From Megachile rotundata (taxonomy: Eukaryota > Arthropoda > Insecta > Hymenoptera > Megachilidae), in contig NW_027473339.1 in the NCBI RefSeq assembly GCF_050947335.1, positions 124,001 to 188,000 on the forward strand: a stretch of 64,000 nucleotides of DNA. Reading direction: 5' to 3'. The position numbers and the translations under genes are program-made. Within the stretch, counting starts at the first letter, position 1. Every line of letters begins with the position of its first letter. The notes beneath the pieces are model-generated. The model ran no database searches and was not told where the DNA came from. It was given only the letters and a program-made list of their open reading frames with translations. Below are positions 11,719-25,590 of this stretch, piece by piece.

Positions 11719-14685
11719 TGTGATTGTGATTTTGTGATTGTGATTTTGTGATTGTGATTGTGTGATTGTGATTGTGTGATTGTAATTGTGTGATTGTGTG
11801 ATCGTGATTGTGTGGTCGTGATTGTGTGATCGTGATTGTGGGATTGTGACTGTGTGATTGTGTGATTGTGATTGTGTGACTGTGATTGTGTGATTGTGAT
11901 TGTGGGATTGAGATTGTGTGATTGTGATTGTGTGATCGTGACTGTGATTGTGTGATTGTGATTGTGTGACTGTGTGATTGTGATTGTGATTGTGTGACTG
12001 TGATTGTGTGATCGTGATCGTGTGATTGTGATCGTGTGATTGTGATCGTGTGATTGCGATCGTGTGATTGTGATCGTGTGATTGCAATCGTGTGATTGCG
12101 ATCGTGTGATTGCGATCGTGTGATTGCGATTGTGTGATTGTGATTGTGTGATTGTGATTGTGGGATTGTGATTGTGTGATTGTGATTGTGTGATCGTGAC
12201 TGTGATTGTGTGATTGTGATTGTGATTGTGATTGTGATTGTGATTGTGATTGTGTGACTGTGTGATTGTGATTGTGTGACTATGATTGTGTGATCGTGAT
12301 AGTGTGATCGTGATGGTGTGATCGTGATTGTGTGATCGTGACTGTGTGGTCGTGATTGTGTGATCGTGATTGTGGGATTGTGACTGTGTGATTGTGTGGT
12401 TGTGGTTGTGTGATTGTGATTGTGTGACTGTGGTTGTGTGATTGTGATTGTGGGATTGTGATTGTGTGATTGTGATTGTGTGATCGTGACTGTGATTGTG
12501 ATTATGATTGTGATTGTGTGATTGTGATTGTGGGATTGTGATTGCGATCGTGTGATTGTGACTGTGTGGTCGTGATAGTGTGATCGTGATTGTGGGATTG
12601 TGACTGTGTGATTGTGTGGTTGTGATTGTGTGAGCGTGATTGTGCGATCGTGATTGTGCGATCGTGATTGTGCGATCGTGATTGTGCGATCGTGATTGTG
12701 TGATCGTGATTGTGCGAGCGTGATTGTGCGATCGTGATTGTGCGATCGTGATTGTGCGATCGTGATTGTGCGATCGTGATTGTGTGATTGTGATTGTGTG
12801 ATTGTGATTGTGTGATTGTGATTGTTTGATTGTGATTGTGTGATTGTGGTTGTGTGATTGTGATTATGTGATTGTGATTGTGATTGTGTGATTGTGTGAT
12901 CGTGATTGTGTGATCGCGATTGTGTGATCGCGATTGTGTGATCGCGATTGTGTGATCGTGATTGTGTGGTCGTGATTGTGTGATCGTGATTGTGGGATTG
13001 TGTGATTGTGATTGTGATTGTGTGATTGTGATTTTGTGATTGTGATTTTGTGATTGTGATTTTGTGATTGTGATTTTGTGATTGTGATTTTGTGATTGTG
13101 ATTTTGTGATTGTGATTTTGTGATTGTGATTTTGTGATTGTGATTTTGATATTGTGATTGTGCGATTGTGATCGTGTGATTGTGATCGTATGATTGCGAT
13201 CGTGTGATTGTGATCGTGTGATTGCAATCGTGTGATTGCGATCGTGTGATTGCGATCGTGTGATTGCGATTGTGTGATTGTGATTGTGTGATTGTGATTG
13301 TGTGATTGTGATTGTATGATTGTGATTGTGTGATTGTGATTGTGTGATTGTGATTGTGTGATTGTGATTGTGTGATTGTGATTGTGTGATTGTGATTGTG
13401 TGATCGTGATCGTGTGATCGTGATTGGGTGATCGTGATTTGGTGATCGTGATTGGGTGATCGTGATTGGGTTATCGTGGTTGGGTGATCGTGATTGTGGG
13501 ATAGTGACTGTGTGATTGTGTGATTGTGATTGTGTGACTGTGATTGTGTGATTGTGATTGTGGAATTGTGATTGTGTGATTGTGATTGTGTGATCGTGAC
13601 TGTGATTGTGATTGTGATTGTGATTGTGATTGTGATTGTGTGATTGTGATTGTGGGATTGTGATTGCGATCGTGTGATTGTGACTGTGTGGTCGTGATAG
13701 TGTGATCGTGATTGTGGGATTGTGACTGTGTGAATGTGTGGTTGTGATTGTGTGATCGTGATTGTGCGATCGTGATTGTGCGATCGTGATTGTGCGATCG
13801 TGATTGTGCGATCGTGATTGTGCGATCGTGATTGTGTGATCGTGATTGTGTGATCGTGATTGTGCGATCGTGATTGTGCGATCGTGATTGTGCGATCGTG
13901 ATTGTGCGATTGTGATTGTGCGATTGTGATTGTGCGATTTTGATTGTGCGATTGTGATTGTGCGATTGTGATTGTGCGATCGTGATTGTGCGATCGTGAT
14001 AGTGTGACCGTGATGGTGTGATCGTGATTGTGTGATCGTGACTGTGTGGTCGTGATTGTGTGATCGTGATTGTGGGATTGTGACTGTGTGATTGTGTGGT
14101 TGTGGTTGTGTGATTGTGATTGTGTGACTGTGATTGTGTGATTGTGATTGTGGGATTGTGATTGCGATTGTGTGATCGCGATTGTGATCGCGATTGTGTG
14201 ATCGCGATTGTGTGATCGCGATTGTGTGATCGCGATTGTGTGATCGCGATTGTGTGATCGCGATTGTGTGATCGCGATTGTATGATCGTGATTGTGTGGT
14301 CGTGATTGTGTGATCGTGATTGTGGGATTGTGTGATTGTGATTGTGATTGTGTGATTGTGATTTTGTGATTGTGATTTTGTGATTGTGATTTTGTGATTG
14401 TGATTTTGAGATTGTGATTGTGTGATTGTGATTGTGTGATTGTAATTGTGTGATTGTGATTGTGTGATCGTGATTGCGTGGTCGTGATTGTGTGATCGTG
14501 ATTGTGGGATTGTGACTGTGTGATTGTGTGATTGTGATTGTGTGACTGTGATTGTGTGATTGTGATTGTGGGATTGAGATTGTGTGATTGTGATTGTGTG
14601 ATCGTGACTGTGATTGTGTGATTGTGATTGTGTGACTGTGTGATTGTGATTGTGATTGTGTGACTGTGATTGTGTGATCGTGATA
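11719..14685 (+). repeat. Segmental repeat, copy 2 (offset 3525)
   Basis: Second copy of 8194-11160. It contains the same ATTTTGTG tract (13031-13142 plus end unit to 13156), five-unit GGGTGATCG tract (13423-13492), GCGAGCG marker (about 12716) and GATTGCAATCG markers (about 12085 and 13225). Close identity against a background of many similar but distinguishable units indicates a recent copy event. Confidence 0.85.
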
Positions 14686-17550
14686 GTGTGATCGTGATCG
14701 TGTGATTGTGATCGTGTGATTGTGATCGTGTGATTGCGATCGTGTGATTGTGATCGTGTGATTGCGATCGTGTGATTGCGATCGTGTGATTGCGATCGTG
14801 TGATTGCGATTGTGTGATTGTGATTGTGTGATTGTGATTGTGTGATTGTGATTGTGGGATTGTGATTGTGTGATTGTAATTGTGTGATCGTGACTGTGAT
14901 TGTGTGATTGTGATTGTGATTGTGATTGTGATTGTGATTGTGTGACTGTGTGATTGTGATTGTGTGACTATGATTGTGTGATCGTGATAGTGTGATCGTA
15001 ATGGTGTGATCGTGATTGTGTGATCGTGACTGTGTGGTCGTGATTGTGTGATCGTGATTGTGGGATTGTGACTGTGTGATTGTGTGGTTGTGGTTGTGTG
15101 ATTGTGATTGTGTGACCGTGATTGTGTGATTGTGATTGTGGGATTGTGTGATCGCGATTGTGATCGCGATTGTGTGATCGCGATTGTGTGATCGCGATTG
15201 TGTGATCGCGATTGTGTGATCGCGATTGTGTGATCGCGATTGTGTGATCGCGATTGTGTGATCGCGATTGAGTGATTGTGATTATGTGATTGTGATTGTG
15301 ATTGTGATTGTGTGATTGTGTGATCGTGATTGTGTGATCGTGATTGTGTGACCGTGATTGTGTGACCGTGATTATGTGATCGTGATTGTGTGATCCTGAT
15401 TGTGTGATTAGGATTCTGTGATCGTGATTCTGTAATCGTGATTGTGTGATCGTGATTGTGATCGTGATTTTGTGATCGTGATTGTGTGATGGTGATTGTG
15501 TGATCGTGATTGTGTGATCGTGATTGTGTGATCGTGACTGTGTGATTGTGATTGTGTGATTGTGATTGTGTGGTTGTGATTGTGTGATTGTGGTTGGGTG
15601 ATTGTGATTGTGTGATTGCGATTGTGTGATTGTGACTGTGTGGTCGTGATTGTGTGATCGTGATTGTGGGATTGTGACTGTGTGATTGTGTGGTTGTGGT
15701 TGTGTGATTGTGATTGTGTGACTGGGATTGTGTGATTGTGATAGTGGGATTGTGATTGCGATTGTGTGATTGTGACTGTGTGATCGTGATTGTGTGGTCG
15801 TGATTGTGTGGTCGTGATTGTGTGATTGTGATTGTGTGATCGTGATTGTGGAATCGTGACTGTGGGATGGTGATTGTGTGATTATGATTGTGTGATTGTG
15901 ATTGTGTGATTGTGATTGTGTGATTGTGATTGTGTGGTTGTGATTGTGTGATTGTGGTTGTATGATTGTGATTGTGTGATTGCGATTGTGTGATCGTGAC
16001 TGTGCGGTCGTGATTGTGTCATAGTGATTGTGGGATTGTGACTGTGGGATTGTGTGGTTGTGGTTGTGCGATTGTGATTGTGTGACTGTGATTGTGTGAT
16101 TGTGATTGCGATTGTGTGATTGTGACTGTGTGGTCGTGATTGTGTGATCGTGATTGTGGGATTGTGACTGTGTGATCGTGATTGTGGGATTGTGACTGTG
16201 TGATTGTGTGATTGTAATTGTGTGACTGTGATTGTGTGATTGTGATTGTGGGATTGAGATTGTGAGATTGTGATTGTGTGATCGTGACTGTGATTGTGTG
16301 ATTGTGATTGTGTGACTCTGTGATTGTGATTGTGATTGTGTGACTGTGATAGTGTGATCGTGATAGTGTGATCGTGATAGTGTGATCGTGATAGTGTGAT
16401 CGTGATCGTGTGATCGCGATCGTGTGATCGCGTTTGTGTGATCGCGATTGTGTGATTGTGATTGTGGGATTGTGGTTGTGCGATTGTGATTGTGCGATTG
16501 TGATTGTGCGATTGTGATTGTGCGATTGTGATTGTGCGATTGTGATTGTGCGATTGTGATTGTGATTGTGTGACTGTGTGATTGTGATTGTGTGACTGTG
16601 TGATTGTGATTGTGTGATCGTGATAGTGTGATCGTGATTGTGTGATCGTGATTGTGTGATCGTGATTGTGTGATCGTGATTGTGTGATGGTGATTGTGTG
16701 ATTGTGATTGTGTGATTGTGGTTGTGTAATTGTGGTTGTGTGATTGTGATTGTGTGATTGCGATTGTGTGATCGTGACTGTGTGGTCGTGATTGTGTGAT
16801 CGTGATTGTGGGATTGTGACTGTGTGATTGTGTGGTTGTGGTTGTGCGTTTGTGATTGTGTGACTGTGATTGTGTGATTGTGATTGTGGGACTGTGATTG
16901 CGATTGTGTGATTGTGACTGTGTGGTCGTGATTGTGGGATTGTGTGATTGTGATTGTGATTGTGTGACTGTGATTTTGTGATTGTGATTTTGTGATTGTG
17001 ATTTTGTGATTGTGATTGTGTGATTGTGATTGTGTGATTGTAATTGTGTGATTGTGTGATCGTGATTGTGTGGTCGTGATTGTGTGATCGTGATTGTGGG
17101 ATTGTGACTGTGTGATTGTGTGATTGTGATTGTGTGACTGTGATTGTGTGATTGTGATTGTGGGATTGAGAGTGTGTGATTGTGATTGTGTGATCGTGAC
17201 TGTGATTGTGTGATTGTGATTGTGTGACTGTGTGATTGTGATTGTGATTGTGTGACTGTGATTGTGTGATCGTGATAGTGTGATCGTGATCGTGTGATTG
17301 TGATCGTGTGATTGTGATCGTGTGATTGCGATCGTGTGATTGTGATCGTGTGATTGCAATCGTGTGATTGCGATCGTGTGATTGCGATCGTGTGATTGCG
17401 ATTGTGTGATTGTGATTGTGTGATTGTGATTGTGGGATTGTGATTGTGTGATTGTGATTGTGTGATCGTGACTGTGATTGTGTGATTGTGATTGTGATTG
17501 TGATTGTGATTGTGATTGTGATTGTGTGACTGTGTGATTGTGATTTTGTG
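14686..17550 (+). repeat. Mosaic, including ATTAGG copy 2 and TGATAG cluster
   Basis: Gene-free. It holds an ATCGCG tract (about 15148-15270), the ATTAGG module (15350-15468) and a GGAATCGTG marker at about 15850. Four TGATAG words sit at 14-bp spacing from 16347, and hexamer runs follow. The part from about 16330 to 17550 is copied at about 17700-18915 with an offset of 1370 at the left, dropping to 1364 at the right. Confidence 0.8.
15350..15468 (+). repeat. ATTAGG module, copy 2
   Basis: ATTAGG at 15407, with GATTATG upstream and GATTCTGTAATCG downstream. The sequence to the right (to about 16470) matches the right flanks of copies at 38035 and 47067. It lacks 168 bp (12 x 14) found near 38.5 kb. 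Confidence 0.85.
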
Positions 17551-20238
17551 ACTATGATTGTGTGATCGTGATAGTGTGATCGTGATGGTGTGATCGTGAT
17601 TGTGTGATCGTGACTGTGTGGTCGTGATTGTGTGATCGTGATTGTGGGATTGTGACTGTGTGATTGTGTGGTTGTGGTTGTGTGATTGTGATTGTGCGAT
17701 TGTGATTGTGTGACTGTGATAGTGTGATCGTGATAGTGTGATCGTGATAGTGTGATCGTGATAGTGTGATCGTGATCGTGTGATCGCGATCGTGTGATCG
17801 CGTTTGTGTGATCGCGATTGTGTGATTGTGATTGTGGGATTGTGGTTGTGCGATTGTGATTGTGCGATTGTGATTGTGCGATTGTGATTGTGCGATTGTG
17901 ATTGTGCGATTGTGATTGTGCGATTGTGATTGTGATTGTGTGACTGTGTGATTGTGATTGTGTGACTGTGTGATTGTGATTGTGTGATCGTGATAGTGTG
18001 ATCGTGATTGTGTGATCGTGATTGTGTGATCGTGATTGTGTGATCGTGATTGTGTGATGGTGATTGTGTGATTGTGATTGTGTGATTGTGGTTGTGTAAT
18101 TGTGGTTGTGTGATTGTGATTGTGTGATTGCGATTGTGTGATCGTGACTGTGTGGTCGTGATTGTGTGATCGTGATTGTGGGATTGTGACTGTGTGATTG
18201 TGTGGTTGTGGTTGTGCGTTTGTGATTGTGTGACTGTGATTGTGTGATTGTGATTGTGGGACTGTGATTGCGATTGTGTGATTGTGACTGTGTGGTCGTG
18301 ATTGTGGGATTGTGTGATTGTGATTGTGATTGTGTGACTGTGATTTTGTGATTGTGATTTTGTGATTGTGATTTTGTGATTGTGATTGTGTGATTGTGAT
18401 TGTGTGATTGTAATTGTGTGATTGTGTGATCGTGATTGTGTGGTCGTGATTGTGTGATCGTGATTGTGGGATTGTGACTGTGTGATTGTGTGATTGTGAT
18501 TGTGTGACTGTGATTGTGTGATTGTGATTGTGGGATTGAGAGTGTGTGATTGTGATTGTGTGATCGTGACTGTGATTGTGTGATTGTGATTGTGTGACTG
18601 TGTGATTGTGGTTGTGATTGTGTGACTGTGATTGTGTGATCGTGATAGTGTGATCGTGATCGTGTGATTGTGATCGTGTGATTGTGATCGTGTGATTGCG
18701 ATCGTGTGATTGTGATCGTGTGATTGCAATCGTGTGATTGCGATCGTGTGATTGCGATCGTGTGATTGCGATTGTGTGATTGTGATTGTGTGATTGTGAT
18801 TGTGGGATTGTGATTGTGTGATTGTGATTGTGTGATCGTGACTGTGATTGTGTGATTGTGATTGTGATTGTGATTGTGATTGTGATTGTGTGACTGTGTG
18901 ATTGTGATTTTGTGACTATGATTGTGTGATCGTGATAGTGTGATCGTGATGGTGTGATCGTGATTGTGTGATCGTGACTGTGTGGTCGTGATTGTGTGAT
19001 CGTGATTGTGGGATTGTGACTGTGTGATTGTGTGGTTGTGGTTGTGTGATTGTGATTGTGTGACTGTGATTGTGTGATTGTGATTGTGGGATTGTGTGAT
19101 CGCGATTGTGATCGCGATTGTGTGATCGCGATTGTGTGATCGCGATTGTGTGATCGCGATTGTGTGATCGCGATTGTGTGATCGCGATTGTGTGATTGTG
19201 ATTGTGGGATTGTGGTTGTGCGATTGTGATTGTGCGATTGTGATTGTGCGATTGTGATTGTGATTGTGTGACTGTGTGATTGTGATTGTGTGATCGTGAT
19301 AGTGTGATCGTGATTGTGTGATCGTGATTGTGTGATCGTGATTGTGTGATCGTGATTGTGTGATGGTGATTGTGTGATTGTGATTGTGTGATTGTGGTTG
19401 TGTAATTGTGGTTGTGTGATTGTGATTGTGTGATTGCGATTGTGTGATCGTGACTGTGTGGTCGTGATTGTGTGATCGTGATTGTGGGATTGTGACTGTG
19501 TGATTGTGTGGTTGTGGTTGTGCGTTTGTGATTGTGTGACTGTGATTGTGTGATTGTGATTGTGGGACTGTGATTGCGATTGTGTGATTGTGACTGTGTG
19601 GTCGTGATTGTGCGATCGTGATTGTGGGATTGTGACTGTGTGGTTGTGTGGTTGTTTGATTGTGTGATTGCGATTGTGTGATTGCGATTGTGTGATTGCG
19701 ATTGTTTGATTGCGATTGTTTGATTGTGTGATTGTCATTGTGTGATTGTGATTATGTGATTGTGATTGTGTGATTGTGATTGTGTGATTGTGATTGTGGG
19801 ATTGTGACGGTGTGATTGTGTGGTTGTGATTGTGTGATCGTGATTGTGCGATCGTGATTGTGCGATCGTGATTGTGCGATCGTGATTGTGCGATCGTGAT
19901 TGTGCGATCGTGATTGTGCGAGCGTGATTGTGCGATCGTGATTGTGCGATCGTGATTGTGCGATCGTGATTGTGCGATCGTGATTGTGTGATTGTGATTG
20001 TGTGATTGTGATTGTTTGATTGTGATTGTGTGATTGTGGTTGTGTGATTGTGATTATGTGATTGTGATTGTGATTGTGTGATTGTGTGATTGTGATTGTG
20101 TGACTGTGATTGTGTGATTGTGATTGTGGGATTGAGATTGTGTGATTGTGATTGTGTGATCGTGACTGTGATTATGTGATTGTGATTGTGATTGTGATTG
20201 TGATTGTGATTGTGTGACTGTGTGATTGTGATTTTGTG
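17551..20238 (+). repeat. Dimeric higher-order repeat, copy 1 (2688 bp)
   Basis: The unit is bounded by the rare ACTATG variant in a TTTTGTGACTATG context (ACTA at 17551, 18915 and 20239). It splits into half A (17551-18914), with a TGATAG cluster, GCGTTTG, and GATTGCAATCG near its right end. Half B (18915-20238) has an ATCGCG tract, GATTGTTTGATTG, the GCGAGCG tract and a GATTATG run. The period to the next copy is 2688 bp, exactly 192 monomers. One unusual GTCATTG at 19735 gives an ATG on the minus strand. Confidence 0.85.
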
Positions 20239-22954
20239 ACTATGATTGTGTGATCGTGATAGTGTGATCGTGATGGTGTGATCGTGATTGTGTGATCGTG
20301 ACTGTGTGGTCGTGATTGTGTGATCGTGATTGTGGGATTGTGACTGTGTGATTGTGTGGTTGTGGTTGTGTGATTGTGATTGTGCGATTGTGATTGTGTG
20401 ACTGTGATAGTGTGATCGTGATAGTGTGATCGTGATAGTGTGATCGTGATAGTGTGATCGTGATCGTGTGATCGCGATCGTGTGATCGCGTTTGTGTGAT
20501 CGCGATTGTGTGATTGTGATTGTGGGATTGTGGTTGTGCGATTGTGATTGTGCGATTGTGATTGTGCGATTGTGATTGTGCGATTGTGATTGTGCGATTG
20601 TGATTGTGCGATTGTGATTGTGATTGTGTGACTGTGTGATTGTGATTGTGTGACTGTGTGATTGTGATTGTGTGATCGTGATAGTGTGATCGTGATTGTG
20701 TGATCGTGATTGTGTGATCGTGATTGTGTGATCGTGATTGTGTGATGGTGATTGTGTGATTGTGATTGTGTGATTGTGGTTGTGTAATTGTGGTTGTGTG
20801 ATTGTGATTGTGTGATTGCGATTGTGTGATCGTGACTGTGTGGTCGTGATTGTGTGATCGTGATTGTGGGATTGTGACTGTGTGATTGTGTGGTTGTGGT
20901 TGTGCGTTTGTGATTGTGTGACTGTGATTGTGTGATTGTGATTGTGGGACTGTGATTGCGATTGTGTGATTGTGACTGTGTGGTCGTGATTGTGGGATTG
21001 TGTGATTGTGATTGTGATTGTGTGACTGTGATTTTGTGATTGTGATTTTGTGATTGTGATTTTGTGATTGTGATTGTGTGATTGTGATTGTGTGATTGTA
21101 ATTGTGTGATTGTGTGATCGTGATTGTGTGGTCGTGATTGTGTGATCGTGATTGTGGGATTGTGACTGTGTGATTGTGTGATTGTGATTGTGTGACTGTG
21201 ATTGTGTGATTGTGATTGTGGGATTGAGAGTGTGTGATTGTGATTGTGTGATCGTGACTGTGATTGTGTGATTGTGATTGTGTGACTGTGTGATTGTGGT
21301 TGTGATTGTGTGACTGTGATTGTGTGATCGTGATAGTGTGATCGTGATCGTGTGATTGTGATCGTGTGATTGTGATCGTGTGATTGCGATCGTGTGATTG
21401 TGATCGTGTGATTGCAATCGTGTGATTGCGATCGTGTGATTGCGATCGTGTGATTGCGATTGTGTGATTGTGATTGTGTGATTGTGATTGTGGGATTGTG
21501 ATTGTGTGATTGTGATTGTGTGATCGTGACTGTGATTGTGTGATTGTGATTGTGATTGTGATTGTGATTGTGATTGTGTGACTGTGTGATTGTGATTTTG
21601 TGACTATGATTGTGTGATCGTGATAGTGTGATCGTGATGGTGTGATCGTGATTGTGTGATCGTGACTGTGTGGTCGTGATTGTGTGATCGTGATTGTGGG
21701 ATTGTGACTGTGTGATTGTGTGGTTGTGGTTGTGTGATTGTGATTGTGTGACTGTGATTGTGTGATTGTGATTGTGGGATTGTGTGATCGCGATTGTGAT
21801 CGCGATTGTGTGATCGCGATTGTGTGATCGCGATTGTGTGATCGCGATTGTGTGATCGCGATTGTGTGATCGCGATTGTGTGATCGCGATTGTGTGATCG
21901 CGATTGTGTGATTGTGATTGTGGGATTGTGGTTGTGCGATTGTGATTGTGCGATTGTGATTGTGCGATTGTGATTGTGATTGTGTGACTGTGTGATTGTG
22001 ATTGTGTGATCGTGATAGTGTGATCGTGATTGTGTGATCGTGATTGTGTGATCGTGATTGTGTGATCGTGATTGTGTGATGGTGATTGTGTGATTGTGAT
22101 TGTGTGATTGTGGTTGTGTAATTGTGGTTGTGTGATTGTGATTGTGTGATTGCGATTGTGTGATCGTGACTGTGTGGTCGTGATTGTGTGATCGTGATTG
22201 TGGGATTGTGACTGTGTGATTGTGTGGTTGTGGTTGTGCGTTTGTGATTGTGTGACTGTGATTGTGTGATTGTGATTGTGGGACTGTGATTGCGATTGTG
22301 TGATTGTGACTGTGTGGTCGTGATTGTGCGATCGTGATTGTGGGATTGTGACTGTGTGGTTGTGTGGTTGTTTGATTGTGTGATTGCGATTGTGTGATTG
22401 CGATTGTGTGATTGCGATTGTTTGATTGCGATTGTTTGATTGTGTGATTGTGATTGTGTGATTGTGATTATGTGATTGTGATTGTGTGATTGTGATTGTG
22501 TGATTGTGATTGTGGGATTGTGACGGTGTGATTGTGTGGTTGTGATTGTGTGATCGTGATTGTGCGATCGTGATTGTGCGATCGTGATTGTGCGATCGTG
22601 ATTGTGCGATCGTGATTGTGCGATCGTGATTGTGCGAGCGTGATTGTGCGATCGTGATTGTGCGATCGTGATTGTGCGATCGTGATTGTGCGATCGTGAT
22701 TGTGTGATTGTGATTGTGTGATTGTGATTGTTTGATTGTGATTGTGTGATTGTGGTTGTGTGATTGTGATTATGTGATTGTGATTGTGATTGTGTGATTG
22801 TGTGATTGTGATTGTGTGACTGTGATTGTGTGATTGTGATTGTGGGATTGAGATTGTGTGATTGTGATTGTGTGATCGTGACTGTGATTATGTGATTGTG
22901 ATTGTGATTGTGATTGTGATTGTGATTGTGTGACTGTGTGATTGTGATTTTGTG
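20239..22954 (+). repeat. Dimeric higher-order repeat, copy 2 (2716 bp)
   Basis: Same A (20239-21602) and B (21603-22954) halves. Half A shares with copy 1 a private GATTGTGGTTGTG change before the GATTGCAATCG marker, so these two A halves are closest relatives. The next copy begins 2716 bp later (194 monomers). Confidence 0.85.
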
Positions 22955-25590
22955 ACTATGATTGTGTGATCGTGATAGTGTGATCGTGATGGTGTGATCG
23001 TGATTGTGTGATCGTGACTGTGTGGTCGTGATTGTGTGATCGTGATTGTGGGATTGTGACTGTGTGATTGTGTGGTTGTGGTTGTGTGATTGTGATTGTG
23101 CGATTGTGATTGTGTGACTGTGATAGTGTGATCGTGATAGTGTGATCGTGATAGTGTGATCGTGATAGTGTGATCGTGATCGTGTGATCGCGATCGTGTG
23201 ATCGCGTTTGTGTGATCGCGATTGTGTGATTGTGATTGTGGGATTGTGGTTGTGCGATTGTGATTGTGCGATTGTGATTGTGCGATTGTGATTGTGCGAT
23301 TGTGATTGTGCGATTGTGATTGTGATTGTGTGACTGTGTGATTGTGATTGTGTGACTGTGTGATTGTGATTGTGTGATCGTGATAGTGTGATCGTGATTG
23401 TGTGATCGTGATTGTGTGATCGTGATTGTGTGATCGTGATTGTGTGATGGTGATTGTGTGATTGTGATTGTGTGATTGTGGTTGTGTAATTGTGGTTGTG
23501 TGATTGTGATTGTGTGATTGCGATTGTGTGATCGTGACTGTGTGGTCGTGATTGTGTGATCGTGATTGTGGGATTGTGACTGTGTGATTGTGTGGTTGTG
23601 GTTGTGCGTTTGTGATTGTGTGACTGTGATTGTGTGATTGTGATTGTGGGACTGTGATTGCGATTGTGTGATTGTGACTGTGTGGTCGTGATTGTGGGAT
23701 TGTGTGATTGTGATTGTGATTGTGTGACTGTGATTTTGTGATTGTGATTTTGTGATTGTGATTTTGTGATTGTGATTGTGTGATTGTGATTGTGTGATTG
23801 TAATTGTGTGATTGTGTGATCGTGATTGTGTGGTCGTGATTGTGTGATCGTGATTGTGGGATTGTGACTGTGTGATTGTGTGATTGTGATTGTGTGACTG
23901 TGATTGTGTGATTGTGATTGTGGGATTGAGAGTGTGTGATTGTGATTGTGTGATCGTGACTGTGATTGTGTGATTGTGATTGTGTGACTGTGTGATTGTG
24001 ATTGTGATTGTGTGACTGTGATTGTGTGATCGTGATAGTGTGATCGTGATCGTGTGATTGTGATCGTGTGATTGTGATCGTGTGATTGCGATCGTGTGAT
24101 TGTGATCGTGTGATTGCAATCGTGTGATTGCGATCGTGTGATTGCGATCGTGTGATTGCGATTGTGTGATTGTGATTGTGTGATTGTGATTGTGGGATTG
24201 TGATTGTGTGATTGTGATTGTGTGATCGTGACTGTGATTGTGTGATTGTGATTGTGATTGTGATTGTGATTGTGATTGTGTGACTGTGTGATTGTGATTT
24301 TGTGACTATGATTGTGTGATCGTGATAGTGTGATCGTGATGGTGTGATCGTGATTGTGTGATCGTGACTGTGTGGTCGTGATTGTGTGATCGTGATTGTG
24401 GGATTGTGACTGTGTGATTGTGTGGTTGTGGTTGTGTGATTGTGATTGTGTGACTGTGATTGTGTGATTGTGATTGTGGGATTGTGTGATCGCGATTGTG
24501 ATCGCGATTGTGTGATCGCGATTGTGTGATCGCGATTGTGTGATCGCGATTGTGTGATCGCGATTGTGTGATCGCGATTGTGTGATCGCGATTGTGTGAT
24601 TGTGATTGTGGGATTGTGGTTGTGCGATTGTGATTGTGCGATTGTGATTGTGCGATTGTGATTGTGATTGTGTGACTGTGTGATTGTGATTGTGTGATCG
24701 TGATAGTGTGATCGTGATTGTGTGATCGTGATTGTGTGATCGTGATTGTGTGATCGTGATTGTGTGATGGTGATTGTGTGATTGTGATTGTGTGATTGTG
24801 GTTGTGTAATTGTGGTTGTGTGATTGTGATTGTGTGATTGCGATTGTGTGATCGTGACTGTGTGGTCGTGATTGTGTGATCGTGATTGTGGGATTGTGAC
24901 TGTGTGATTGTGTGGTTGTGGTTGTGCGTTTGTGATTGTGTGACTGTGATTGTGTGATTGTGATTGTGGGACTGTGATTGCGATTGTGTGATTGTGACTG
25001 TGTGGTCGTGATTGTGCGATCGTGATTGTGGGATTGTGACTGTGTGGTTGTGTGGTTGTTTGATTGTGTGATTGCGATTGTGTGATTGCGATTGTGTGAT
25101 TGCGATTGTTTGATTGCGATTGTTTGATTGTGTGATTGTGATTGTGTGATTGTGATTATGTGATTGTGATTGTGTGATTGTGATTGTGTGATTGTGATTG
25201 TGGGATTGTGACGGTGTGATTGTGTGGTTGTGATTGTGTGATCGTGATTGTGCGATCGTGATTGTGCGATTGTGATTGTGCGATCGTGATTGTGCGATCG
25301 TGATTGTGCGATCGTGATTGTGCGAGCGTGATTGTGCGATCGTGATTGTGCGATCGTGATTGTGCGATCGTGATTGTGCGATCGTGATTGTGTGATTGTG
25401 ATTGTGTGATTGTGATTGTTTGATTGTGATTGTGTGATTGTGGTTGTGTGATTGTGATTATGTGATTGTGATTGTGATTGTGTGATTGTGTGATTGTGAT
25501 TGTGTGACTGTGATTGTGTGATTGTGATTGTGGGATTGAGATTGTGTGATTGTGATTGTGTGATCGTGACTGTGATTATGTGATTGTGAT
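22955..25590 (+). repeat. Dimeric higher-order repeat, copy 3
   Basis: Half A is 22955-24304 and half B 24305 to about 25590. At about 25591 it departs from the other copies with a GATTGAGTGACTG variant instead of continued hexamers. An additional B-like half follows at 27213, showing that exchange continued to the right. Confidence 0.8.

Noticed and set aside
8194..14685. Transposon insertion as cause of the repeated block
   Set aside because: The block contains only satellite units, with no inverted ends, target-site duplication or coding sequence. Segmental copying within the array is enough.
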